Positions 17,307-24,911 of a stretch of 64,000 bases of DNA are shown in pieces; the stretch's first letter is position 1, and every line of letters begins with the position of its first letter. The stretch comes from Chitinophaga deserti (GTDB lineage: Bacteria > Bacteroidota > Bacteroidia > Chitinophagales > Chitinophagaceae). The position numbers and the translations under genes are program-made. The notes below the pieces were generated by a model, which worked only from the letters and a program-made list of their open reading frames with translations, was not told the origin of the DNA and did not search any database. The stretch is from contig NZ_QFFK01000012.1 of assembly GCF_003149455.1 (NCBI RefSeq), forward strand, positions 88,501-152,500. The letters are read 5' to 3'.

Positions 17307-19089
17307 GTATATTGTAATCCTCCTCCTCATAACCGGCTTCACCGCGCGCTCCCAGGAGCGTGTGGTGCTCTTGCCGGCTAAGCCGGAAGCAGGCCAGACA
17401 GTGACGGTAACGCTGGACCCTTCCATTCCGGGAGGCACCATCCCGGCAGATGCTTCCGCCGTTACGCTGCAATTCACAACCTCCAATTTCTATGACCTTC
17501 CCTACCGCATGCCCATGCGGAAGGAAAATGGTAAATGGACCACCAGCTTTAAAGTAGCTCCCTACGCAGCCTTCGCCAGCTTCACGCTTACAAGTGGCGA
17601 TGTGGTAGAGAAACCTGCTACAGATAAACATTTTGAAGTGATGGTGTACAGGGATGGCAAACCCGTACGCAATGCGCTGCTTTACCGCGGCGGCAGTATG
17701 ACCACCCAGATGGGGAAAGGCGCAGGTGCCGCGGCTGCTCAGGCCAAACTGTACGAACAGGAACTGAAAGCTTTCCCCGACAACTACGAAGCCAAACTCC
17801 GCCTGCTGATGTATAAAGAATCTCAGGCTAAACTGCTCTCCGATAAAAAGAAATTCCGCCGGGAGGCTCACGAAGTGATCGCCGCCAAATGGATGGAAGC
17901 TCCTGCTGACAGGGGGAACATCAACCGGGTTACGATGGGCTACCTCATCATCGGGGAGCCTACACGCCTCGATTCCATCCGTAAGGAAGTAGGCGCCCGC
18001 TATCCGAAAACACCAGTGGGCCGGAGCCTGCAGGCCGATTTCCTGGCGAGGGAAAAAGATTCTGCCCGCCGCATCCGCCTGCTGGAACTGGCGCTGGAAG
18101 AAGAAACGCCCGCTAATCAGGCCGATTTCTCACCCATTCATGAGAAGCTGTTCGACCTCTACGCTAAAGCAAAAGATTCCGCCAATACCGTGCTGCATGC
18201 CGGAAAGATTCAGCATGAATTGGAAAGTCCCCACCTGCCACGTATCTATAAAGGAATGGCAGAAACACTGATCGAAAACGAAGTGGCCCTGCCGCTTGCA
18301 CGTACCTATACAGAACAGGCGCTGGCGATGGCAGATAAATGGCCTGCCGGACTGATCCGTTTCTTCCCCGAAACCGGCTTCATCATTCCGCTGGTAGATG
18401 ATTCCACCCGCAATGCCGTGACCTCCACTGCACGGGGCAACCTGCTGTCCATGTTAGGTGTCATTGATATGCTGGAAGGGAAAGATGCGGCAGGGACAGA
18501 TCATATGCGTGCTGCACTGGCAGCTTCGCACGATCATGAAACACTGGAAAACGTGAGCCGCTTTTACCGGCAAACGGGCCGGACAAAGGAACTCGCTGAT
18601 GTAGACGCATTACGCCTTGAAGAACTGAAAGCCGCAGTGGCCAAACAAATGATCAACAAGCCGGCTCCGGCGCTGAATTCTTTTGTGGACCTGAAAGGCA
18701 ATCCGGTAAGTCCGGACAGTCTCCTCGGTAAAGTGATCCTCATCGATTTCTGGGCCACCTGGTGCGTGCCCTGCATGCAGGAAATGCCTTACGTGCAGAA
18801 GTTGTACGACCAGTTTAAATCCAACCCCGATGTGGTGTTCATGATCGTTAACAGCGGTGCTAAAAATACCCTGGCCGACGCGCAAAACTGGAAAGGCAAC
18901 CAAACGTATTCTTTCCCCGTGTATTACAACACGGATTCCGCTATCGGAGAAAAATTCGGTTTCAACATTATTCCCGCCACTTACGTCATCGACAAAAAGG
19001 GCAGGATACGATTTGCCAATATAGGATTCGAGGGACCGGAGGTGGAATCTCGCCTTCGCGTTCAACTAACGATGGCATTAACACCTTGA
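17287..19089 (+). CDS. TlpA/redoxin-family thioredoxin-like protein, periplasmic
   Basis: A 600-residue exported protein. A signal peptide (YIVILLLITGFTARS) is followed by a beta-rich domain (about 25-125), a helical TPR-like middle (about 140-450) and a C-terminal TlpA-type thioredoxin domain with the CVPC active site (C493, C496) in FWATWCVPC. Such proteins commonly follow susCD pairs in Chitinophagaceae; the role is unclear and may be disulfide reduction of cargo or of surface proteins. Starts at 17287, 17290 and 17296 are all possible and all lie inside the end of susD, indicating translational coupling. Closed by the terminator at 19114. Confidence 0.85.
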   Translation: MMDMTSKYIVILLLITGFTARSQERVVLLPAKPEAGQTVTVTLDPSIPGGTIPADASAVTLQFTTSNFYDLPYRMPMRKENGKWTTSFKVAPYAAFASFTLTSGDVVEKPATDKHFEVMVYRDGKPVRNALLYRGGSMTTQMGKGAGAAAAQAKLYEQELKAFPDNYEAKLRLLMYKESQAKLLSDKKKFRREAHEVIAAKWMEAPADRGNINRVTMGYLIIGEPTRLDSIRKEVGARYPKTPVGRSLQADFLAREKDSARRIRLLELALEEETPANQADFSPIHEKLFDLYAKAKDSANTVLHAGKIQHELESPHLPRIYKGMAETLIENEVALPLARTYTEQALAMADKWPAGLIRFFPETGFIIPLVDDSTRNAVTSTARGNLLSMLGVIDMLEGKDAAGTDHMRAALAASHDHETLENVSRFYRQTGRTKELADVDALRLEELKAAVAKQMINKPAPALNSFVDLKGNPVSPDSLLGKVILIDFWATWCVPCMQEMPYVQKLYDQFKSNPDVVFMIVNSGAKNTLADAQNWKGNQTYSFPVYYNTDSAIGEKFGFNIIPATYVIDKKGRIRFANIGFEGPEVESRLRVQLTMALTP

Positions 19090-19113
19090 TACGGAAACTA
19101 TGCTAATTGAATT

Positions 19114-19142
19114 ACCCCGGCACCTTTGCGCCGGGGTTTTTT
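19114..19142 (+). terminator. Rho-independent terminator of the sigma-fecR-susCD-tlpA operon
   Basis: Stem CCCCGGC (19115-19121) / GCCGGGG (19130-19136), 8-nt loop, then TTTTTT. Confidence 0.85.
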
Positions 19143-19143
19143 G

Positions 19144-19151
19144 TATCTTCC
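19144..19151 (+). promoter_or_regulatory. -7-like box TATCTTCC of the methyltransferase gene
   Basis: Located between the terminator T-run and the ATG at 19156, leaving 4 nt. If real, the transcript is leaderless. Weak match in the last two positions. Confidence 0.25.
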
Positions 19152-19155
19152 CCGC

Positions 19156-19785
19156 ATGCGCTACATCCGGTACTTTCTCTATCTCGCCTGGCATTGGGAC
19201 CTTGAATTGGCATGGTTTATCATTCGACGTGAAATTGCCGGGGAGAAGAAGTATGGTATACGCACCATTGGCACAGATTACCTGGGAGATGCCATCTCTT
19301 CCGAAGCCAAAGCCCAGGCTACGCAATATGAGCCTGTTAATTATTACACCGCCGAATGGCTGATGGATCATGTTACCGAAAATGAAAAGCAGACAGGCTT
19401 CCTCGATGTGGGTTGCGGAAAAGGCCGGATGCTGGCAGTAGCAGCAGCGTATGGATTTAAAGAGATAACAGGCGTGGAGTTTTCGCCTTCCCTGTGCGCA
19501 GCAATTCCACCGGGCAAGTATAATGTATTATGTGTGGATGCAAGGAAGATGGAAGTGCCCGATTCAGCAGGCGTCATTTTTCTGTTCAATCCTTTCAACG
19601 AAACCGCGATGGCCGATTTTACAGAAAGAGTAAAGGAAAGCCTGCAGCGCAGGCCACGAAGCATTAAAGTGCTGTATGCCAATCCGCAACACAAAGAGCT
19701 GTGGCTGGATGCGGGCTGGAAAGAAACGGCCGGCTTTGAGAAGCTGCGTTATCTGAAGGGATCGGTACTGGAATTAAATACCTGA
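19156..19785 (+). CDS. Class I SAM-dependent methyltransferase
   Basis: A 209-residue protein with the SAM-binding motif I FLDVGCGKGRMLAVAA near residues 85-100, motif II ITGVEFSPSLCAAI and a motif-IV-like region VIFLFNPFNETAMADF. The first 60 residues (YFLYLAWHWDLELAWFIIRREI) are hydrophobic and may touch the membrane. The ATG at 19156 follows the terminator of the previous operon by only 13 nt. Substrate unknown. Convergent with the acetyltransferase genes. Confidence 0.82.
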   Translation: MRYIRYFLYLAWHWDLELAWFIIRREIAGEKKYGIRTIGTDYLGDAISSEAKAQATQYEPVNYYTAEWLMDHVTENEKQTGFLDVGCGKGRMLAVAAAYGFKEITGVEFSPSLCAAIPPGKYNVLCVDARKMEVPDSAGVIFLFNPFNETAMADFTERVKESLQRRPRSIKVLYANPQHKELWLDAGWKETAGFEKLRYLKGSVLELNT

Positions 19786-20094
19786 TCACCGTTTGCCGTA
19801 ATACTGCGGGTCGAGCTGACTGCGGTATTCCGGATGCCGCTCCACAAACCCCGCTACAAACGGGCAATATACCATCACCGGCTTCTTCAGGGAAGTGGCA
19901 AGCCGGAAAGCTTCCTTCGCCAATGCGGTAGCCACGCCTTTCCCTTCCAGTTCCGCCGGTACGGTGGTATGCATAAACGCAATATCTTTTTTATAAAACC
20001 GGTAAGTGAGTGTGGCCACTGCTCCGTCCAGCCATACCTCCAGCTGCTGGTTGGCCTCATTATTCACTACAGTATATGCCGCTTCCATAGCCAT
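19786..20094 (-). CDS. Small GNAT-family N-acetyltransferase (YjdJ-like), copy 1
   Basis: A 102-residue minimal acetyltransferase. The segment HTTVPAELEGKGVATALAKEAF holds the acetyl-CoA pyrophosphate loop (EGKGVATAL), and the C-terminal CPFVAGFVERHPEY is the hallmark of the small YjdJ type. The close homologue just upstream (20094-20402) has the same architecture, and the two frames overlap by one base (TAATG), so they are co-translated. The acceptor is unknown; these proteins often modify small metabolites or protein lysines. Confidence 0.85.
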   Translation of the reverse strand: MAMEAAYTVVNNEANQQLEVWLDGAVATLTYRFYKKDIAFMHTTVPAELEGKGVATALAKEAFRLATSLKKPVMVYCPFVAGFVERHPEYRSQLDPQYYGKR

Positions 20095-20402
20095 TACAGA
20101 TTATTGGCTGATGGGTCTACGATGCGTTTCCATTCTGGGTGGCGCTTCAGGTAGGCTACAACCAGCGGACAGAGCGGTACCAGCGAGTACTTGTTTTCTT
20201 CGATGTATGCCAGCGTTTTCTCGATCAGTGCAGTAGCTACCCCTTTACCTTCCAGTTCTGCAGGAGCTTCGGTATGGATGAGCCATATCTTGCTGCCGCT
20301 TTCTTTATAATCAATGAAAGCCGTATGGCCTTCTACCGTTAATTCAAAGTGGTGGATGGCTTCATTCTTCACCAGTGGGAGCGCAATGTATTCTGCTTTC
20401 AT
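20094..20402 (-). CDS. Small GNAT-family N-acetyltransferase (YjdJ-like), copy 2
   Basis: A 102-residue paralogue of the neighbour. It shares the HTEAPAELEGKGVATALIEK acetyl-CoA loop and the CPLVVAYLKRHPEW C-terminus, while the first 45 residues have diverged (HFELTVEGHTAFIDYKE against QLEVWLDGAVATLTYRF). A recent tandem duplication with divergence in the acceptor-binding half is a reasonable reading. Confidence 0.85.
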   Translation of the reverse strand: MKAEYIALPLVKNEAIHHFELTVEGHTAFIDYKESGSKIWLIHTEAPAELEGKGVATALIEKTLAYIEENKYSLVPLCPLVVAYLKRHPEWKRIVDPSANNL

Positions 20403-20448
20403 GCCGTCAAGTTAATGATAAAAATAACACGGTCCGCCAGCGGCCAGT

Positions 20449-21048
20449 TCATGCCCCGGGCAGCCAGGGGATGGCGTTGGCAGAACTCGTGAGGTAATAC
20501 AATTTGTAATCTGCATCGGTAACCGCATAGGTGCGGAAACCTGCTTTATGATACCATGCAACGTTTTCCGGGGCTGAGGTTTCGAGGTAAACGGGGCGTT
20601 GTATCTTATCTGCAATTTCCATCACCGCTTTCAGCAATGTTCCTCCAGTGCCGCCCCGCCGGTTTTCAGGGATCACGCCAATAAACCACAGGTAACACAT
20701 CGGCACCTCGGGCCTTACCGATTGTACGAGCTGCCGCCGTGCTTTCACTTTCTGCAGGTTCTTCCACCCAATGGCCTGCCATACGAGCCGGATGTCCAGC
20801 CACATGGTATACCCATTTTCAGGCTTCCTGTCCGGGTAGAGGAGAAGGGCGCAGCCCTGTTTGTCGGCAGAAATCAGCACCTCGCCATACCGGATGCAAA
20901 GGTCGAACGCATATTCCATCAATCCCCGGATGTTCTTTTCCGCATTACCATGCCTGCGTACTGCGGCCAGTACACTGCGGTTTTGCGCGAAGGAACGCGT
21001 GAGGATATTGACTACCAGTTCTTTATCTGCACGATTGGCGTGTTTCAT
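20449..21048 (-). CDS. GNAT-family N-acetyltransferase
   Basis: A 199-residue acetyltransferase. Motif A is IGVIPENRRGGTGGTLLKAVMEIA near residues 122-144, with RRGGTGG as the CoA pyrophosphate loop, and the C-terminal YLETSAPENVAWYHKAGFRTY supplies the common GNAT motif-B region. The first half is typical of the longer single-domain GNATs in Bacteroidota. Upstream of the two small acetyltransferases on the same strand, 46 bp away, so possibly one operon. Substrate unknown. Confidence 0.85.
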   Translation of the reverse strand: MKHANRADKELVVNILTRSFAQNRSVLAAVRRHGNAEKNIRGLMEYAFDLCIRYGEVLISADKQGCALLLYPDRKPENGYTMWLDIRLVWQAIGWKNLQKVKARRQLVQSVRPEVPMCYLWFIGVIPENRRGGTGGTLLKAVMEIADKIQRPVYLETSAPENVAWYHKAGFRTYAVTDADYKLYYLTSSANAIPWLPGA

Positions 21049-21175
21049 ATCCTAAACTTACTGACTTTTCCCCCTTTCACACATACTGCTTTAAGGAACA
21101 GGCAGGGGTAAGCCGGTGTAAACCCTTGTCAATGTATTGGTTTATACGCCGCTAACCTGCCCTTTACCCGTATAC

Positions 21176-21223
21176 AAGCCGCCCATAAGCCGCCTCTATA
21201 TAGGGGCGGCTTATGGGCGGCTT
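21176..21223. repeat. Perfect 19-bp inverted repeat (large hairpin or cruciform)
   Basis: Arms at 21176-21194 (AAGCCGCCCATAAGCCGCC) and 21205-21223 are exact complements. The 10-bp spacer TCTATATAGG can add three more pairs (CTA/TAG). The arms are themselves two inverted copies of the 11-bp units that continue to the right. There is no T-run, so it is not a normal terminator. It lies in the 319-bp gap between the acetyltransferase and MFS genes. Confidence 0.9.
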
Positions 21224-21258
21224 AAGGGCGGGATATAGGCGGCTTAAGGGCGGCTTAT
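21204..21258. repeat. Tandem 11-bp repeat array, unit GGGCGGCTTAW
   Basis: Five contiguous 11-bp units: GGGCGGCTTAT, GGGCGGCTTAA, GGGCGGGATAT, AGGCGGCTTAA, GGGCGGCTTAT. Weaker units continue to the left on the opposite strand (AAGCCGCCCAT, AAGCCGCCTCT). The period is close to one helical turn. The rest of the gap (21049-21175 and 21259-21367) holds no gene I can see. Confidence 0.9.
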
Positions 21259-21367
21259 CTATACCGGAAATTGTAGATTGAATTGCCGGAACCCGGCCTT
21301 TAAGGTGGCGAAATGCCGGCTTGTGTGGTTTACACTTTACCGCCTTCTGGTGATTGGCAGGCAGTAT

Positions 21368-22537
21368 TCAGGAAGGGACACAGGCACTCGCCGTATTGCG
21401 CCGGGTAACCAGTTGGTTCCTGATTGCCATTGTTCCCAGTGCCATTAGTGCAAAAAATGCCCCTGCCCAGGGGGAGCTGGCAATTCCATAATGGGCAATT
21501 ACCCATCCGCTGGCGGTAGTGCCCACCACAATACCAAGGTTGCCGTAGGAAATGGCGAGGGTATTGGCGAACGCAATGGCGTTAGGGGCGGCAGATGTGA
21601 GGTAAGCGGCGGCAGTGAGGTAACAGGGGGCGTAAAACAGGCCCCAGAGTGCGAGGATCAGGGCATTTACAGTCCAGCCGCCACCAACAGACAGGCTCAG
21701 GAAGGGAATGAACAATGCCCCGCTGAGAAATACCGCCGTGGTAAGGGAAAGATTTTTTCCCAATAACCGCCCGGCTATCCAGTTGCCGGGGATGCCTGCC
21801 AGGCCAAATACCAGCAGCATGTAACTGATCCGCTCTTCATCCATCCCTTTTACTTTGCCCAGAAAATCCGCGAAATAACTATAGGTGCAGAACCATGCGG
21901 CAATAAGCAGCACATTGGTGACACTGCTGGTAATAAACACCGGATCGCGCAGGATGGCAGCCTGGCTGCTGAAGGATTCGTTTTCGCTCTTCGGCAATTG
22001 CGGAAGCCCCCAGAGCATGGCCAGCAGTGCAGAAAGACTGATCACCGACTGTGCCCAGAAGGCAGCCTGCCAGTTAAACCTTCCCGCCAGCCAGGTTGCA
22101 AATGGCACAGTAGTCACCATCGCAATGGCAATACCGCCCAGTACAATGCCCATCATCCGCGTGGCTTCTTTGGGAGGGGCCGCCTGTATAGCCGCGGCAA
22201 TGGCCGATGAAATCAATACGGGATGAAGAATGGCAGGGAGTACCCTCACGGTCATCAGCAGCCAGAAAGGCGGCGCCAGTGCGGATACTACTCCCGTAAT
22301 GATGAACATACCCATGGCAATACTCATAATGAGTTTCCGGTTAACACGGGAAAAGAGCAGTGTTACCACCGGCCCGCAAAATGCGATTACCATGGCGAAA
22401 GCACTCAGCAGCCATCCCGCTTTTTCGATGGGTATGTTATAGTGAGCCGCCAGTTGTGGCAGTATCCCGATTACACCAAATTCTGTTGTGATAATGCCTA
22501 TTATTCCAAGGCATCCGATATATGCTACTTTTTTCAT
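21368..22537 (-). CDS. MFS transporter, DHA1-like exporter
   Basis: A 389-residue membrane protein with about 12 hydrophobic segments. The loop 2-3 motif of the major facilitator family appears as LLFSRVNRKLIMSIAM near residue 62, and WLAGRFNWQAAFWAQS matches the AraJ/YdhP-like drug-and-sugar exporter branch. It begins 3 bp after the end of the serine hydrolase gene, so the two form one operon facing away from the second HxlR regulator, which probably controls it. The likely role is export of a small toxic compound; inference from family and context. Confidence 0.88.
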   Translation of the reverse strand: MKKVAYIGCLGIIGIITTEFGVIGILPQLAAHYNIPIEKAGWLLSAFAMVIAFCGPVVTLLFSRVNRKLIMSIAMGMFIITGVVSALAPPFWLLMTVRVLPAILHPVLISSAIAAAIQAAPPKEATRMMGIVLGGIAIAMVTTVPFATWLAGRFNWQAAFWAQSVISLSALLAMLWGLPQLPKSENESFSSQAAILRDPVFITSSVTNVLLIAAWFCTYSYFADFLGKVKGMDEERISYMLLVFGLAGIPGNWIAGRLLGKNLSLTTAVFLSGALFIPFLSLSVGGGWTVNALILALWGLFYAPCYLTAAAYLTSAAPNAIAFANTLAISYGNLGIVVGTTASGWVIAHYGIASSPWAGAFFALMALGTMAIRNQLVTRRNTASACVPS

Positions 22538-22540
22538 GTC

Positions 22541-23797
22541 CTATTTTTCCAGTGAGGTGTAGAATGCGTTTTTGAAAAGGAAGCCCAGATCCCAGAAGGA
22601 AGCGGGGAAATATTCCTGCGTGAGGATGATGCCCACCACATTGTTTGCAGGATCGGCCCAGTAATGCGTATTGAATGCGCCACCCCAGAAGAAAGTGCCT
22701 TCCGGTACCGGCCCGTTCGCCTGGTTTTGAGGCGTTACAAGGCTAAAGCCCAGTCCAAATGCGAACTCCGGCCAGTCCCACTTAGCAGGTACCCCTGCAG
22801 GGATCTGTGAGGTGGTCATAAGGCGGATGGCAGCGGGGCTGATGAGGCGCTTGCCTTTGTACGTGCCGCCGTCGAGGAATAACTGCAGGAAGCGGGCGTA
22901 ATCTTCCGCGGTGGAGCTGAGGCCTGCCCCGCCGGAAGGGATGATGCCGCCGCGCAGCGGATAATCCGGATCATTGCCTTCATAGATCGGGGTGGTAACC
23001 GGTTCGAAACGCCCGTTTACAAAAGAAAATACCGGAGCGAGGCGGGCGGCTTTGGCTGCGGGGATACGGAAGTAAGTATCGTGCATGCCAAGGGGGGAGA
23101 AGATGCGCTCGCGGAAGAAAGTTTCCAGCGGCTGGCCACTCCAGATTTCAATGAGCCTTCCCAATACATCGATGTTGAGGCCGTAGGTGTAAGCCTCACC
23201 GGGGTGATGTGACAGCGGTTGTTTTGCAATGAGCTGTACGAAGCTGTCGAGGTTGCCCGCGCTGCCGATGCCCGTAGGCACTTTGTGTTTTGCATATATG
23301 GCATTGTGCCGCGGGTCAACGGAGAAAACGGGGTAGGAGATGCCCGAGGTATGCCGCAGCAGGTCGCGCACAGTTATGGCGCGGCGGGGTGCTACCGTGG
23401 TATAGCTGGTATCTTTAGGATGGTATTTATCCAGTACGCGGGTGTCTGCGAAAGCGGGAATGTAGCGGGAGATGGGATCATCCAGCAGGAAGCGCCCTTC
23501 TTCCCACAGCATCATTGCTGCAAGACTGGTAATTGCCTTGGTTTGGGAGGCGATGCGGAATATATCATTCGTTTGCATGGGACGGCCGGCAGCTGCCTGT
23601 CCGAACGCTTTGCGGTATATGATTTTCCCATTCCGGGCGAAAAGCAGATTGAGGCCGGTTACACGGTTTTCACGAACGAGCCGCTGTGCAAGGGAGTCAA
23701 TTTTGGCAGATTGAAATTCGGCCGGAGCGGTTAATTGGGAGAATGTTGCCTGTGTAAACAGGAAAGCTCCCAGGGTCAGCATGGTGATCTTTTTCAC
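22541..23797 (-). CDS. Serine hydrolase of the beta-lactamase class C / PBP-like family
   Basis: A 418-residue exported protein starting at a GTG. Signal peptide MKKITMLTLGAFLFTQATFS, then the penicillin-recognising fold with the nucleophile motif SQTK (S84, K87). The usual YxN motif is replaced around AYTYGLNIDVLG, where Tyr is kept, and the C-terminal FFWGGAFNTHYW stands in for the KTG or HxG motif, as in esterase EstB-like members. It is therefore more likely an esterase or peptidase than a resistance beta-lactamase. First gene of an operon with the MFS exporter; its promoter box TACATTTG lies in the divergent region shared with the HxlR gene. Confidence 0.87.
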   Translation of the reverse strand: MKKITMLTLGAFLFTQATFSQLTAPAEFQSAKIDSLAQRLVRENRVTGLNLLFARNGKIIYRKAFGQAAAGRPMQTNDIFRIASQTKAITSLAAMMLWEEGRFLLDDPISRYIPAFADTRVLDKYHPKDTSYTTVAPRRAITVRDLLRHTSGISYPVFSVDPRHNAIYAKHKVPTGIGSAGNLDSFVQLIAKQPLSHHPGEAYTYGLNIDVLGRLIEIWSGQPLETFFRERIFSPLGMHDTYFRIPAAKAARLAPVFSFVNGRFEPVTTPIYEGNDPDYPLRGGIIPSGGAGLSSTAEDYARFLQLFLDGGTYKGKRLISPAAIRLMTTSQIPAGVPAKWDWPEFAFGLGFSLVTPQNQANGPVPEGTFFWGGAFNTHYWADPANNVVGIILTQEYFPASFWDLGFLFKNAFYTSLEK

Positions 23798-23817
23798 GGA
23801 TTTAATAATTTAGCGGA

Positions 23818-23890
23818 ACAAATGTAGACCGGTTGCCCTTACATTTGTGGGTAGACAACCTGTTGTATGGTACTAACAAAAATGTAAGTA
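23818..23890. promoter_or_regulatory. Back-to-back -7 boxes and HxlR operator, divergent control region
   Basis: A perfect 9-bp inverted repeat (ACAAATGTA at 23818-23826, TACATTTGT at 23840-23848) contains an exact -7 box TACATTTG on each strand, one for the HxlR gene and one for the serine hydrolase operon. Downstream on the plus strand lies GTACTAAC-N6-GTAAGTA (23870-23890), next to the HxlR ATG and matching the dyad at 334-355. No clear -33 elements. Confidence 0.55.
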
Positions 23891-24265
23891 ATGAGCAAGC
23901 GTAAGGAAACCTCATCGAACAGCATCAATAAGGAATACATCATCGAATGCGATCTCACCTATGCCATCAGCATGGTAGGTGGCCGCTGGAAGCTGCTGAT
24001 ACTTTGCCGGCTGGAAGATGGTGCACTTCGCTTCAGTGAACTGCGGCGTTCTATTTGCAACATCACGGAAAGGATGCTCACCCTTCAGCTGAAGGAAATG
24101 GAGCAGGACGGCCTCGTACGCCGCACCGTATATGCCGAAGTGCCACCCCGTGTGGAATATGAACTTACCCATACTGCGAAGGAGCTCATCCCTGTCTGGA
24201 AGCAACTGAGCGATTGGGGGGCACGCCACCGCGGTTGCCAGATGACTGTTGTGAAGGCCGGTTAA
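23891..24265 (+). CDS. HxlR-family transcriptional regulator
   Basis: A 124-residue winged-helix regulator. The Cys in IIECDLTYAISMVGGRWKLLIL matches the conserved N-terminal Cys of the family, followed by RFSELRRSICNITERMLTLQLKEMEQDGLVRRTVY (recognition) and the wing EVPPRVEYELT. It is a close relative of the partial regulator at 1-335, with which it shares both protein motifs and the start-codon dyad. Divergent from the serine hydrolase/MFS operon, which it likely represses together with itself. Confidence 0.93.
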   Translation: MSKRKETSSNSINKEYIIECDLTYAISMVGGRWKLLILCRLEDGALRFSELRRSICNITERMLTLQLKEMEQDGLVRRTVYAEVPPRVEYELTHTAKELIPVWKQLSDWGARHRGCQMTVVKAG

Positions 24266-24911
24266 TCTGCCTGATAGTTTCATCTGAAAGGCTTCATCCG
24301 CCGTTGCAGCCCTCCCGGAACGGCATTATTTCCTGTATATACTGTATACGGCTGTTACTATTATGGATTGATAACCAATTGCTTGATGGGTTATAAGCCA
24401 TTGTTATGTACTGATCCTTTCACTATGCTTCATATTTGGTTGTAAGTATTTACAACTAATTTAATTTTGTTTAATTTCCTTTTTGTTCTACTTTAGCGAT
24501 ATCCCTTTGAAGAAGTGTAAGTTCCACGATCAACCCGGTTATCTCCGGTTGAATCAATAGCAAGGTTTTATGGGAAAAATCCGGCGGCGCCGCCGGGAGT
24601 TATCAATCAGGAAAAAAAGCTGGTCGGGGACCGGTGCGGAAAATCTATGTCCGTAAGTGACCGGCCTGTGCGCTTATTAAAGTCCAAAATCATCCACCGT
24701 ATGAAAAAAATCATCCTTCCGCTAATCCGTTGCTATGGCTATGCTGCATAAGAACGGTATAACGGCTATCCATACACTATAGAATTATTGTCACGGTAAG
24801 TTTCCGCAGAAATGCTGTGCTACCAGTTTGTTCATCCGGAACATGCTGCCGCCATTGCCGTGTCCCGAACCATTGCCACAAGGGGAATCATTACATTATA
24901 AAACTTGTTGA
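24266..24911 (+). other. 646-bp gap: promoter and long leader of the second susC operon
   Basis: No convincing gene. The left part has TATACTGTATA and two similar stretches 22 bp apart. A full promoter lies at 24466-24496. The leader holds a perfect 16-bp palindrome CCGGCGGCGCCGCCGG (24581-24596) and a 16-codon frame (24701-24751, MKKIILPLIRCYGYAA) that could be a leader peptide or chance. Confidence 0.5.
24466..24496 (+). promoter_or_regulatory. Promoter of the second susC operon
   Basis: -33 TTTG (24466-24469), exactly 19 bp, then -7 TACTTTAG (24489-24496). The spacing is the Bacteroidota optimum. The expected start near 24503 leaves a leader of about 400 nt before the susC ATG at 24912. 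Confidence 0.6.

Noticed and set aside
21176..21258. CRISPR array at the 11-bp repeats
   Set aside because: Units are 11 bp and contiguous with no spacers, and no cas genes are present.
22541..23797. Antibiotic-resistance beta-lactamase
   Set aside because: The SxxK motif is present but the YxN and KTG-type motifs are altered, which fits an esterase- or peptidase-like serine hydrolase better.
24701..24751. 16-codon leader peptide gene MKKIILPL...
   Set aside because: Too short to support as a gene; kept only as a note in the leader description.
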